The notes: generated by a model from the letters alone, not told the origin. A stretch of DNA of 64,000 nt from Verrucomicrobiia bacterium (GCA_026125285.1 JAHCLO010000012.1:21008-85007); one strand, 5' to 3'. Shown: positions 44,129 to 52,373, numbered from the stretch's first letter. Translations and numbers: made by a program.

Positions 44129-46537
44129 ATGAAAATGCTTTCTCTTTGCCTCCTGCTGGTGATCGTTATTTCCGCGTTGCGGGCTGCGGAATCCGAAGCT
44201 GAACGACAGGCCATCGCGGTGCTGCAATCCTCCGCTTCCGTGGCGCAGAAGGAGGCGGCGTGTTTGCGCCTCAAGGAAATCGGGACGGCCAGTTCCGTTC
44301 CGGTTCTGGCCAACCTGCTCGCCGACGACGCGTTGGCGCAGTGGGCGCTCGATGCGCTGGAAACCCTGCCCGCGCCGGATGCCAGCGATGCCTTGCTCGC
44401 GGCCTTGCCAGCGGCTTCCGGCAAAACGAAGGCCGGAGTCATCCATTCGCTCGGTATCCGGCGCGAATCGCGCGCCGTGCCCGAATTGGCGAAGTTGGTT
44501 CGGGCGGTGGACGGCATGGTCGCGGTCGCGGCGGCGCAGGCGTTGGGCAGAATTGGGTCTCTGGACGCTTTGGCTGCGATTCAGACCGGGCGATCCGGTT
44601 TGGGCGAGGGGCGGATTCGCGTGCATTTCAGCGACGCGTTGCTGGCTTGCGTGGATCGGTTGCGGGCCGGGGGCAAGGTCGAAGTCGCGGCCAAAGTCTA
44701 TGAAGAACTTCGCTCGCCGGAGGAATCGCCCGCCGTCCGCATGGCGGCTTTCCGCGGCAGCGTTTTGTGCGCCGACGATCAGCTAACCAGTCGCGTGGTG
44801 CGAGCGTTGACCGGACCGGATGAACTGGAGCAGGCCGTGGCCATCCAATTGGTTCGGGAATTACCCGACTCCTCCGCCACGCGAACGTTTGCTGAAGCCT
44901 TGGAACAAGTGGCCCCGGTTGTCCAAGTCGCGCTGATCGAGGCACTGCGTCAACGCGGTGATCCTGCAGCGGCCACGGTGCTGGCACATGCCACCCGGCG
45001 CGGGGAAGCGGCGGCGCGGACGGCGGCCATTCGCGCCCTGGGGGAGTTGGGCGACGAAAACCATGTGGCTTTGCTTGCCGAGTTGGCCGCAGGTGGCGCC
45101 GGCGAAGAACGCTCCGCTGCCCGCGCGGCTTTGGCGAGATTGCGGCGCGACAACATCCTCGCCGCGATCCTCTCCCAGATTGAGTCTGCATCCGCAGCGG
45201 TGAAGGTTGAACTGGTGCAGGCATTGGCGCGTCGAGGGGATGGCCGTGCCGTTCCGGATTTGTTGCGTCTGGCTGGGCGGGATGATCCGCAAGTGGGCCT
45301 TGCGGCTACGCAAGCTCTCGAACGGCTGGCGAACGCCACGGAGCTTGAACCGTTGCTCGCGTTGATTCTGCAAGCAGATGGCGAGGCGCGCCGTGAAGCC
45401 GCCGTGGAAACGTTTGTTGCCGTCGGACTCAGAAGCCCAACACCCCACACGTTCAGCCGCGCGGCTTTGAACGCTTTGAACCGGGCGCCGACCGGCGCAC
45501 GGATCGCCTTGCTGGAGGCCGCCGGACAAATTGGCGGTCCCGGCGTAATCGAAGCTTTGCGGGCCGCGTTGGGCGATGCCGGGAGCGACGTCCGTCAGGC
45601 GGCGCTTCGGACCCTGGCGGAACACGGCGGCGACGCAGCGCGGGATGATCTGCTGAAATACGCCCGGCAGACACCATCGGATGCCGACCGGACCATCGCC
45701 TTGCGCGGATATTGGCGGCTCGTCGAAGCCATGGACCAGCACTCCCATGCGGATCGCTTCGCGGCAGTCCGCGCCGGACTGGACGCCACGAAGACGCCGG
45801 CGGAACGGAAGCTGGGTTTGGCGCGGCTGGCAGAATTGCGCGGACCTGAAGCTTTGGAACTCGCGCGGGCGTACCGTTCCGATTCCGACGTTCGCGCCGA
45901 AGCGGAAACGGCCTGCCTGCAAATTGCATCGCAATTGGATTCTGCGCGCATGGATGTCGCGATCGCGATCTTGCGGGACCTGGCCCAGACCGCCGGAACT
46001 GACCGGGTCCGCGAGGAAGCGCGCAAGGTGCTTTCCGCCCTGGAGCGGTTGAGCGGCTTTGTTTGTGCCTGGCTCGTGAGCGGACCTTATCGGCAGGCGG
46101 GCAAGGAAGCGCAACAGTTGTTCGACGTGGCGTTTGCGCCGGAGTCAACCCCCTCGCAAGCCGGGTGGCGACCACTGCCGGGAGGCGGAAACCTCACCAA
46201 CTCCTGGCTCGCCGATTTGGGGACGGTCGTGGGTGGCGACCATTGCGTGGTCTATCTCCAGAGCCGCGTATTCTGTCCGGTCGCACAACCCGTCGCCCTC
46301 GAAATCGGCAGCGACGACGGCGTGAAGCTCTGGATCAACGGTGCGTTGGTTCACGCCAACAACGCCGTGCGCGGTTTCACGGCCGGCGAGGACAAGGCTC
46401 AAGCTGTCCTCAAGGAAGGTTGGAATGAATTCCTGGTGAAGATTACGCAACACACGCTGGGTTGCGCGGTGGCCATTCGCGTCCTCGATCCCGACGGCAA
46501 ACCCATTCCGGGCCTGCGCGTGGAAGCTGGGGATTAA
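44129..46537 (+). CDS. Secreted HEAT-repeat protein with C-terminal beta-sandwich
   Basis: This 802-residue protein has a signal peptide ending near Ala-Leu-Arg-Ala-Ala. About fourteen alpha-helical HEAT/armadillo-type repeats follow (residues about 25-640), built of Ala- and Leu-rich helix pairs such as Val-Ala-Ala-Ala-Gln-Ala-Leu-Gly-Arg-Ile-Gly and Ala-Ala-Ile-Arg-Ala-Leu-Gly-Glu-Leu-Gly. A C-terminal domain of about 150 residues (Ile-Gly-Ser-Asp-Asp-Gly-Val-Lys-Leu-Trp-Ile-Asn-Gly) resembles PA14 or carbohydrate-binding jelly-rolls. It probably serves as a periplasmic scaffold. It follows the Tat oxidoreductase gene. Confidence 0.8.
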   Translation: MKMLSLCLLLVIVISALRAAESEAERQAIAVLQSSASVAQKEAACLRLKEIGTASSVPVLANLLADDALAQWALDALETLPAPDASDALLAALPAASGKTKAGVIHSLGIRRESRAVPELAKLVRAVDGMVAVAAAQALGRIGSLDALAAIQTGRSGLGEGRIRVHFSDALLACVDRLRAGGKVEVAAKVYEELRSPEESPAVRMAAFRGSVLCADDQLTSRVVRALTGPDELEQAVAIQLVRELPDSSATRTFAEALEQVAPVVQVALIEALRQRGDPAAATVLAHATRRGEAAARTAAIRALGELGDENHVALLAELAAGGAGEERSAARAALARLRRDNILAAILSQIESASAAVKVELVQALARRGDGRAVPDLLRLAGRDDPQVGLAATQALERLANATELEPLLALILQADGEARREAAVETFVAVGLRSPTPHTFSRAALNALNRAPTGARIALLEAAGQIGGPGVIEALRAALGDAGSDVRQAALRTLAEHGGDAARDDLLKYARQTPSDADRTIALRGYWRLVEAMDQHSHADRFAAVRAGLDATKTPAERKLGLARLAELRGPEALELARAYRSDSDVRAEAETACLQIASQLDSARMDVAIAILRDLAQTAGTDRVREEARKVLSALERLSGFVCAWLVSGPYRQAGKEAQQLFDVAFAPESTPSQAGWRPLPGGGNLTNSWLADLGTVVGGDHCVVYLQSRVFCPVAQPVALEIGSDDGVKLWINGALVHANNAVRGFTAGEDKAQAVLKEGWNEFLVKITQHTLGCAVAIRVLDPDGKPIPGLRVEAGD

Positions 46538-46650
46538 ACGCCCGTTCATATCGGAGCGCCGGTCTGTGGCCGGTTTGGGCGCAGCGAAATCACCCGCGAG
46601 ATCAGCGGCGCCGCCTTTGAAGTTCCCCAACACCTTGGCCACGGCTTCTA

Positions 46651-46750
46651 TACACAACGGCAGAAGTAACGCCGCGTGAGGGCACGTGGCCTACAAGGTT
46701 TTATAGGCCGGCTGCCCTCAGCCGGCGGATCGGACTGACGACGTTGTGTA
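46651..46750. mobile_element. 100-bp MITE-like element, copy 1
   Basis: Terminal inverted repeats TACACAACG and CGTTGTGTA bound internal palindromes (gccgcgtgagggcac and gccggctgccctcagccggc). It is an inverted copy of the element at 52264-52363, of equal length. A TA lies before the left end, but the right flank is TT, so the target duplication is not perfect here. Confidence 0.75.
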
Positions 46751-47025
46751 TTGGAAACGGTCTATGCACGGGCCCTGCAGGTGGAGTTGCTACAGCGAGG
46801 CTGACGGCGACGACTCCAGTTTTGCGGCTCGACAGGGTGGTACGGGCGGCGTATGTAGGTCCTCATGGTGTCGGTGCTTCATTCATTGGTGGTTTCTTGG
46901 GGTGGGAGTCCCACAGCGGGTGGCACGGCCATCCACAATACGGATCGCTACTCACATTTACTCGGAAGCGCAGACACTGCTTGTGATTTCTTCAAAAGCA
47001 ATACTGGCTCGGTGGTCACGCGCGC

Positions 47026-47127
47026 ATGAAATCCAGAGCAATTATTCGGAGCATTGTTTATTTGCTGATCTATCTCGGCGCACCCGCTATTGCGATATTG
47101 CTGAACCACGAGACCATTGGAGCATGA
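47026..47127 (+). CDS. Possible 33-residue membrane peptide (uncertain)
   Basis: An ATG frame encodes Met-Lys-Ser-Arg-Ala-Ile-Ile-Arg, a hydrophobic stretch Ile-Val-Tyr-Leu-Leu-Ile-Tyr-Leu-Gly-Ala-Pro-Ala-Ile-Ala-Ile-Leu-Leu, and a short tail. The positive-then-hydrophobic pattern is that of a membrane peptide or the truncated start of a longer protein. There is no clear ribosome binding site, and the surrounding DNA is repeat-rich, so chance is a real alternative. Confidence 0.25.
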   Translation: MKSRAIIRSIVYLLIYLGAPAIAILLNHETIGA

Positions 47128-47529
47128 AGAGGACGATGAGGAGCGCACTGCCTGACCTCGAAGATTGGGGTTGACCGGAGGGGGCAAAGTGGCGGGGCGT
47201 CAAAGTCAAGGGGTTTGCACGGTGGGAGAGAATTGGAATCGGTGTTTCCCAGCGAACTGCGGAGGTTGCCCACCTAGCTACTGCCCACGCCGGACGGTGT
47301 TCCAAACTTGAAAGCCGTGCGAAGCGTTCACAGCGGTTTGAGCGCCAAGACGAAACCATGACCAAGTCCTTCGGATGGGAGTTTGCGCGTAACGACTTAA
47401 TACAACTCCTACACCGCCTGGTGAGGACACCGACTTACTGCACCAGAGCGGCGCAGACGACGGTGTATCGGACGGGAAAGGTCAATGTGCAGAATGATTG
47501 AGTGGAGTGGAATGCGGGGTGTGGTGTTG

Positions 47530-47559
47530 GGTAGGGCGTGTCAGTCCCCTGCGCGCCGG
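47530..47559. repeat. Half copy of the RAYT-associated palindrome
   Basis: Only the left arm is present (ggtagggcgtgtcag...gcgcgccg), followed 11 bases later by a complete copy. The half-then-full arrangement mirrors 1202-1316. Confidence 0.8.
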
Positions 47560-47569
47560 GGAGGTGAAA

Positions 47570-47645
47570 GGTAGGGCGCGTCAGTCCCCTGCGCGCCGAT
47601 TTGAGTAAGACCAGCCGCGGCGCACACGGAGTGGCGCGCCCTACC
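47570..47645. repeat. RAYT-associated palindromic repeat, copy 6
   Basis: This full-length copy has minor substitutions (gcgcacacggagtggcgcg in the right arm). It lies 46 kb from the only transposase gene in the window. Confidence 0.85.
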
Positions 47646-47659
47646 ACCATCCACCACTG

Positions 47660-47687
47660 CGGCGTTTACGGAGTGACGCGCCCTACC
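47660..47687. repeat. Right half copy of the RAYT-associated palindrome
   Basis: It is a right arm only (gcggcgtttacggagtgacg, ending ccctacc), directly followed by the left part of repeat block A. Confidence 0.8.
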
Positions 47688-47791
47688 GGGAACGCTGATA
47701 GAAACCTGATGATGCAGACGCGGACGCGGAGTTCCCGTGGAAGGTGTCTGGACTGACCCGGTGGCCATTCTGTCCCCGACAATACGGCCCG
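47688..47791. repeat. Repeat block A, left part of second copy
   Basis: It matches 2350-2453, most strongly over 47741-47791. The similarity stops at 47791 and resumes at 48348, after the hicBA pair. Confidence 0.7.
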
Positions 47792-47874
47792 CCACGGTGG
47801 CCGGATAATTATTGGCGAATCAGTTTCAGCCACATACGGCGGGCAAAGCTTGGCACTCTATTTTGTCGGCTGGC

Positions 47875-48057
47875 TTATGTCTGCCCCAGCAAGTATCGCC
47901 GGATGTGTCGGGCCAAAAGCTCGTCCACTTCGGTGTGCCGCGGCACGGGTTGTCGTTTGCCGGTGAGGGGATTCCAATAGATGTCGTGGCGGGCCCCAGG
48001 ACGCGGCAGGCGGCAGCCGTGTTGTTCCAGTTCGCGCAGCAACTGCCGCCGTTTCAT
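47875..48057 (-). CDS. hicA: HicA-type mRNA interferase toxin
   Basis: This 60-residue protein of the HicA/YcfA family has a double-stranded-RNA-binding-like fold. It starts Met-Lys-Arg-Arg-Gln-Leu-Leu-Arg-Glu-Leu-Glu-Gln-His-Gly-Cys. The catalytic His lies in Ala-Arg-His-Asp-Ile-Tyr. Pro-Val-Pro-Arg-His-Thr-Glu-Val and the Arg-Arg-Tyr-Leu-Leu end are typical. Length fits the family. The start overlaps the hicB stop by four bases, so the antitoxin-like gene comes first. Confidence 0.85.
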   Translation of the reverse strand: MKRRQLLRELEQHGCRLPRPGARHDIYWNPLTGKRQPVPRHTEVDELLARHIRRYLLGQT

Positions 48058-48245
48058 ACGGCGATTTCCTTGACCGCGTAGTTTTCTGGAACGTCCTCCA
48101 GGATCATCAGTTGATAGGCGTCCCGCATGTTTTCCTCCAGTTCCCGAAGCGTGCGGCCCTGGGTCATGATGTCCGGATGTTCCACCAGCCGACCGAGCCA
48201 GAATTTCTTGGACTTCCAGTAAATCATCGTCAGCTTTGCGTTCAT
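48054..48245 (-). CDS. hicB: HicB-type antitoxin
   Basis: This 63-residue protein has a partial RNase-H-like HicB core: Ile-Tyr-Trp-Lys-Ser-Lys-Lys-Phe-Trp-Leu-Gly, then Gly-Arg-Thr-Leu-Arg-Glu-Leu-Glu-Glu-Asn-Met-Arg-Asp-Ala-Tyr. No C-terminal DNA-binding domain is present, as in the short HicB variants. It is translationally coupled to hicA. The pair lies inside a repeat block that is uninterrupted at 2.4 kb. Confidence 0.8.
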   Translation of the reverse strand: MNAKLTMIYWKSKKFWLGRLVEHPDIMTQGRTLRELEENMRDAYQLMILEDVPENYAVKEIAV

Positions 48246-48347
48246 GCGATCCACCGTGCCATACCACTGGACGAAACGCCAACCCTCTCCGGGAACGCAC
48301 AAGGTCTGCCGGAGGTTAGCCTCCAACCCGGCTTGATGCCGGGCACT

Positions 48348-48391
48348 GCGAGCGGCTGACGTGAGCGCGGATCGGGACCGGCAGTTTGTTG
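48348..48391. repeat. Repeat block A, right part of second copy
   Basis: It matches 2460-2503 (gagcggatga... to ccggcagtttgttg) with few differences, and lies 82 bases before the Xaa-Pro aminopeptidase gene. With 47688-47791 it brackets hicBA. Confidence 0.7.
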
Positions 48392-48472
48392 CTCATCCAA
48401 TTGGCAAGCGGATTTTTCTTAGTTTCCGGTCCGGCTTCTTTTAGAGTTTTGCCGCCTTGAAACATTGCTGAC

Positions 48473-49762
48473 ATGAAACCCATTCCCCTGCCGGCCAAAT
48501 TGTTTGTCCACAACCGGGCGCGGCTCTCGCGCAGTCTGCTGCCACATTCCGTGGCCGTGCTCAATGCCAACGACATCATGCCCACCAACGCGGACGGGGT
48601 GATGGGCCATTTGCAGAACGCCGACCTCTTCTATCTCACCGGCATTCATCAGGAGGAAACGAGATTGCTGCTGGCGCCAGATGCGTATGATCCGAATCAT
48701 CGCGAGATTCTGTTCCTGCGCCAGCCCAACGAGCATCTTACCATCTGGGAAGGGCACAAGCTCTCGAAGGAGCAGGCGACGAAGATTTCGGGCATCAAGA
48801 ACGTGAAATGGCTGGCGGACTTCCCGGGGTTGTTCCGGCAAATCGCCTGCGAAGCGGAAACCATTTATCTCAACAGCAACGAACATCAGCGCGCTGGCGT
48901 GGAAGTGGAAACGCGGGACGCAAAGTTCGTTCGGGAATGTCAGCGGATGTTTCCGTTGCATCGCTACGAACGCCTCGCCCGGGTGATGCACAGTCTGCGC
49001 GTGGTGAAGTCGGAGCCCGAGATCGCGGCGATCCAGGCGGCTTGCGACCTGACGGGCAAAGGCTTCCGGCGGGTGTGCCGGTTCGTCAAACCCGGGGTCA
49101 ACGAGGCCGAGGTGGAGGCCGAATGGGCGCACGAATTTATCCGGCACAAAGGGCAATTCGCCTACCCGCCGATCATCGCCAGCGGCGCGAACAACAACAT
49201 TCTGCATTACGGCCAGAACGATCAGCCGTGCCGCAAGGGGGAATTGCTGCTGCTCGACGTGGGGGCGGGGCTGGGCAATTACATGAGCGACCTGACGCGC
49301 ACGATTCCCGTGAGCGGCCGGTTCACGCGCCGCCAGAAGCAGGTTTACCACGCCGTGTTGCGCGTCTTCCGCCAGATGGTCAAGGCCATCGTGCCCGGCA
49401 AGACGACCAAGGATTTGCGCACGGCATGTGAAGCGTTGATCGCCCGAGAGTGTGTGGACCTGGGCCTGCTGAAACCTGCGCAACTCAGGAAGTCCACGCC
49501 GGACAATCCGGCCGCGGCGCCCTTCTTCATGCACGGCGTTTCGCACCCCATCGGCCTGGACGTGCATGATGTGACCTACAATCACTACAAGATTGCGCCG
49601 GGCTGGGTGCTCACGTGCGAACCGGCAATCTATATCAAGGAGGAAGGTTTCGGAATCCGACTGGAGAACACCATTCTCGTCACCGAAAGCGGGCAGCAGG
49701 ATTTGATGGCCCACATTCCGATTGAGGCTGACGAAATCGAGGCTTTGATGAACCGGCGCTGA
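48473..49762 (+). CDS. pepP: Xaa-Pro aminopeptidase (M24B)
   Basis: This 429-residue cytoplasmic metallopeptidase removes an N-terminal residue preceding proline. An N-terminal creatinase-like domain spans about 1-165, followed by a pita-bread catalytic domain. Metal ligands are the two Asp in Leu-Asp-Val-Gly-Ala-Gly...Met-Ser-Asp-Leu-Thr-Arg, the His in Val-Ser-His-Pro-Ile-Gly-Leu-Asp-Val-His-Asp, and the Glu residues in Cys-Glu-Pro-Ala-Ile-Tyr and Arg-Leu-Glu-Asn. It is first in a same-strand run with hydroxyproline-type genes and an S9 peptidase, consistent with processing proline-rich peptides. Confidence 0.93.
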   Translation: MKPIPLPAKLFVHNRARLSRSLLPHSVAVLNANDIMPTNADGVMGHLQNADLFYLTGIHQEETRLLLAPDAYDPNHREILFLRQPNEHLTIWEGHKLSKEQATKISGIKNVKWLADFPGLFRQIACEAETIYLNSNEHQRAGVEVETRDAKFVRECQRMFPLHRYERLARVMHSLRVVKSEPEIAAIQAACDLTGKGFRRVCRFVKPGVNEAEVEAEWAHEFIRHKGQFAYPPIIASGANNNILHYGQNDQPCRKGELLLLDVGAGLGNYMSDLTRTIPVSGRFTRRQKQVYHAVLRVFRQMVKAIVPGKTTKDLRTACEALIARECVDLGLLKPAQLRKSTPDNPAAAPFFMHGVSHPIGLDVHDVTYNHYKIAPGWVLTCEPAIYIKEEGFGIRLENTILVTESGQQDLMAHIPIEADEIEALMNRR

Positions 49763-49792
49763 CCTTTTCCCAAGCAACACTTATCCCCACGC

Positions 49793-50701
49793 ATGAAACC
49801 TTATTGGCAAGGCGTCTTCCCCGCCGTCACCACCCAGTTCCAACGCGATCAAACCCTCGACCTCGAAGCCACGGCGCGACACGTTGACCTCCTCATCCAG
49901 AGCGGCGTCAGCGGCCTTGTGATGTGCGGCTCGCTGGGGGAAAACCAGGCACTTGACCCGGACGAGAAGCGTCGCGTTGTTGCCTGCGCCATCGAAGCCG
50001 CGCACAAGCGCGTGCCGGTGTTAAGCGGCGTGGCGGAGTCCAGCACCCGGATGGCGATTCGTTACGTGCGCGACATGGAGAAACTTGGCGCCGCCGGGGT
50101 GATGTTGATGCCCGCGATGCTTTACAAGGGGGATGCGCGCGAGACGCTCACGCATTTCCGGGCCGTGGCGAAGGCCACCGGGTTGCCCATCATGATTTAC
50201 AACAACCCCATCAGTTACGCGAACGACATCACCCCGGAGATGTTCGCCGAACTTGCGGACCAGAAAAACTTCGTCGCGCTGAAGGAAAGTTCCGGTGACG
50301 TGCGGCGGATCACCGACCTGCACAACACCATCGGCGGGCGCTACGCCATTTTCACGGGTGTGGATGATCTCGCGTTGGAGGCCAGCATTCTGGGCATTGA
50401 TGGCTGGGTGGCGGGCAGCGGCATCGCGTTTCCGGCGGAGAATCAGTATTTCTGGGAACTCACGCGGCGCGGCGAATGGGCGAAGGCGCGGGAGATTTAT
50501 CGCTGGTTCACGCCATTGCTGCATCTCGATACGAACGTGAAGTTCGTGCAATACATCAAACTGGCCGTGCAGGAATGTGGGCTCGGCAAAGAATGGGTGC
50601 GCGCTCCGCGTCTCACCCTCACCGGCGCAGAGCGCAAGCGCGTGCTCAAGATCATTCACGACGGCATCCGCAACTGTCCAAAGATTCCGAAGCGAACATA
50701 G
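49793..50701 (+). CDS. DHDPS/NAL-family lyase, candidate 1-pyrroline-4-hydroxy-2-carboxylate deaminase
   Basis: This 302-residue TIM-barrel class I aldolase has Schiff-base Lys164 in Val-Ala-Leu-Lys-Glu-Ser-Ser and catalytic Tyr136 in Met-Ile-Tyr-Asn-Asn-Pro. The substrate loop is Gly-Ser-Leu-Gly-Glu-Asn, where typical dihydrodipicolinate synthases have Gly-Thr-Thr-Gly-Glu, so lysine biosynthesis is unlikely. Context with a 4-hydroxyproline epimerase (51172) and a D-amino acid oxidase (54922) suggests the deaminase that turns pyrroline-4-hydroxy-2-carboxylate into 2-oxoglutarate semialdehyde. It follows pepP by 30 bases. Confidence 0.82.
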   Translation: MKPYWQGVFPAVTTQFQRDQTLDLEATARHVDLLIQSGVSGLVMCGSLGENQALDPDEKRRVVACAIEAAHKRVPVLSGVAESSTRMAIRYVRDMEKLGAAGVMLMPAMLYKGDARETLTHFRAVAKATGLPIMIYNNPISYANDITPEMFAELADQKNFVALKESSGDVRRITDLHNTIGGRYAIFTGVDDLALEASILGIDGWVAGSGIAFPAENQYFWELTRRGEWAKAREIYRWFTPLLHLDTNVKFVQYIKLAVQECGLGKEWVRAPRLTLTGAERKRVLKIIHDGIRNCPKIPKRT

Positions 50702-50773
50702 GCTGGATCACGCATGGACACGAATTCACCTGGAGCGGCGACCAAGAAGTTTCGATATCCCCTGCGGGGCGCG

Positions 50774-50852
50774 GGTGGGGCGCGTCACTCCGTGCGCGCC
50801 GTTGAGGAAGCGAAGTGTAAGTTGCGGCGCGCACGGAGTGACGCGCCCTACC
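50774..50852. repeat. RAYT-associated palindromic repeat, copy 7 (symmetrised)
   Basis: Unlike other copies, the left arm reads gcgcgtcactccgtgcgcgc, the exact complement of the right arm, giving a nearly perfect long hairpin. It separates the lyase and epimerase genes. Confidence 0.82.
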
Positions 50853-50959
50853 TTGTCTCGGTATTTGTTTGTCGTGAGACCAGCACGGCTGATGCAGCCA
50901 CCACAGTGGATGCACAACCGCACTGGCATGGACTGCGATGCTCCCTTCCCACGGACTTT

Positions 50960-51030
50960 GTAGCAGCGGACGTGAGTCCGCTCTCTCTGAGAACGGGGAG
51001 AAGTCAGAGCCGACTCACGTCGGCTGCTAC
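50960..51030. repeat. 71-bp inverted repeat with gtagcagc ends
   Basis: It begins gtagcagcggacgtgagtc and ends gactcacgtcggctgctac, so the two ends are nearly complementary over about 20 bases. It probably belongs to a further palindromic family. No second copy was found in this window. Confidence 0.75.
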
Positions 51031-51171
51031 CAGCGGATGGTTGATCGGAACGGAGAACGCTCGGGCCAACCTTCTGATATCTCCGCCGTTTTTACGCGAA
51101 GTCGCATCGTTGGATTGCGAAGGGCTTGCCACTCATTTCGCCAATCGGCGGACGTTCATGGTTGAGGCAGC

Positions 51172-52092
51172 ATGAAAACCATCCGCGTCATTGACTCCCA
51201 CACCGGTGGCGAACCGACGCGCGTTGTCCTCAGTGGCGGACCGGAATTGGGCCGGGCTTCCCTGGCGGAACGCCGCGAACGCTTTGCCCGGGAATTCGAT
51301 CAGTTTCGCAGCGCCATCGTCAATGAACCGCGCGGGTCGGATGTGTTTGTCGGTGCGCTGCTGGTTGAGCCGGAGGACAGTGCGTGCGCGGCGGGCGTCA
51401 TCTTTTTTAACAACGTCGGAGTGCTGAACATGTGCGGCCACGGCACCATTGGTCTGCTCGTGACGCTCGCTCATTTGAAGCGGATTCAGCCCGGCGCGCA
51501 TCGCATCGAGACGCCCGTGGGTGTCGTCACCGCCACGTTGCATGAGAACGGTGAGGTGTCTGTCGCGAATGTGCCCAGTTACCGCAAGGCAAAGGACGTC
51601 ACAGTGGAGGTAACGGGTGTCGGCATGGTTACTGGTGATGTGGCGTGGGGTGGCAATTGGTTCTTCCTCGTCGAACAACCCGGCGAACCCATGACGCTCG
51701 CGAATGTGGAACGTCTGACCGATTTGACCTGGCGCATTCGCCAGGCGATCAACGCGCAAGGCTTTCCCGAGGTGGATCACGTGGAACTTTTAGGCCCGCC
51801 GCAAAGCCCCGGCGCCCATTCACGCAACTTTGTTTTGTGCCCCGGCAAAGCCTACGACCGTTCGCCGTGCGGCACGGGCACCAGCGCCAAGCTGGCGTGT
51901 TTGTTCGCTGACGGAAAACTCAAGGAGGGCGAAACGTGGCGGCAGGAAAGCATCGTTGGCAGTTGTTTCGACGGCGCGGTGTCCGTGGTGAACGGGGAGA
52001 TTCGGCCCACCATTCGCGGCTCGGCGTTTGTCATCGCGGACTCGACCTTGATCCTGAACGAAACCGATCCGTTCTGTTGGGGGATACGATGA
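51172..52092 (+). CDS. 4-hydroxyproline 2-epimerase (proline racemase family)
   Basis: This 306-residue enzyme interconverts trans-4-hydroxy-L-proline and cis-4-hydroxy-D-proline (or L/D-proline). Both catalytic Cys are present: Cys88 in Asn-Met-Cys-Gly-His-Gly-Thr-Ile-Gly and Cys233 in Ser-Pro-Cys-Gly-Thr-Gly-Thr-Ser-Ala. Retention of both rules out the 3-hydroxyproline dehydratase subgroup, which has Thr at one site. The N-terminus Asp-Ser-His-Thr-Gly-Gly-Glu-Pro-Thr-Arg is the family signature. With the lyase upstream and the oxidase downstream it forms a candidate hydroxyproline degradation set. Confidence 0.9.
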   Translation: MKTIRVIDSHTGGEPTRVVLSGGPELGRASLAERRERFAREFDQFRSAIVNEPRGSDVFVGALLVEPEDSACAAGVIFFNNVGVLNMCGHGTIGLLVTLAHLKRIQPGAHRIETPVGVVTATLHENGEVSVANVPSYRKAKDVTVEVTGVGMVTGDVAWGGNWFFLVEQPGEPMTLANVERLTDLTWRIRQAINAQGFPEVDHVELLGPPQSPGAHSRNFVLCPGKAYDRSPCGTGTSAKLACLFADGKLKEGETWRQESIVGSCFDGAVSVVNGEIRPTIRGSAFVIADSTLILNETDPFCWGIR

Positions 52093-52172
52093 GGAATGAA
52101 ATTGAGCCAGCCCTTAGCCCAGCCATTTCCTTGAACTTGCGTTTGCTCTATTGGGAGACACGCTCAAGCCAG

Positions 52173-52373
52173 AGCGGCGCTGAAGCCGCCCGCACTCCAG
52201 ACGCTTCGCGCCGACGTGGCTGCTATGTGCCGCGCGCGAGCGTCTGGAGTGCGGGCGACTTTATACACGACGTCGTAAGTCCGATCCGCCGGCTGTGGGC
52301 AGCCGGCCTACAAAACCTTGTAGGCCGCGTGCCCTCACGCGGCGTTACTTCTGACGTTGTGTATAGCGCCGCT
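52173..52373. repeat. Palindrome of the agcggcgct family, interrupted by a MITE
   Basis: The arms are agcggcgctgaagccgccc on the left and gcgggcgactt...agcgccgct on the right. The right arm is split after 52263 by the 100-bp element. An uninterrupted copy lies at 56340-56437. Confidence 0.8.
52264..52363. mobile_element. 100-bp MITE-like element, copy 2, with TA target duplication
   Basis: Its ends are TACACGACG and CGTTGTGTA. The flanks are TA (52262-52263) and TA (52364-52365). Removing the element plus one TA restores a right arm complementary to the left arm of the copy at 56340, which shows a real insertion at a TA dinucleotide, as in IS630/Tc1-type elements. No transposase of that type is encoded in the window. 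Confidence 0.85.

Larger units (their letters stand above)
46538..47874. other. Repeat-rich, gene-poor region
   Basis: This 1.3-kb stretch holds a half palindrome of the ggagcgccggtc family at about 46553, a 100-bp MITE-like element (46651-46750), an array of RAYT-type palindromes (47530-47687) and the left part of repeat block A (47688-47791). Between them, 46751-47529 has no gene I can support. It contains a 33-codon frame at 47026-47127 described separately. It may be degraded DNA. Confidence 0.6.
50702..51171. other. Intergenic region with two different palindromes
   Basis: This 470-base gap inside the catabolic cluster contains a RAYT-type palindrome (50774-50852) and a hairpin element (50960-51030). 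No supported coding sequence was found. Confidence 0.6.
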
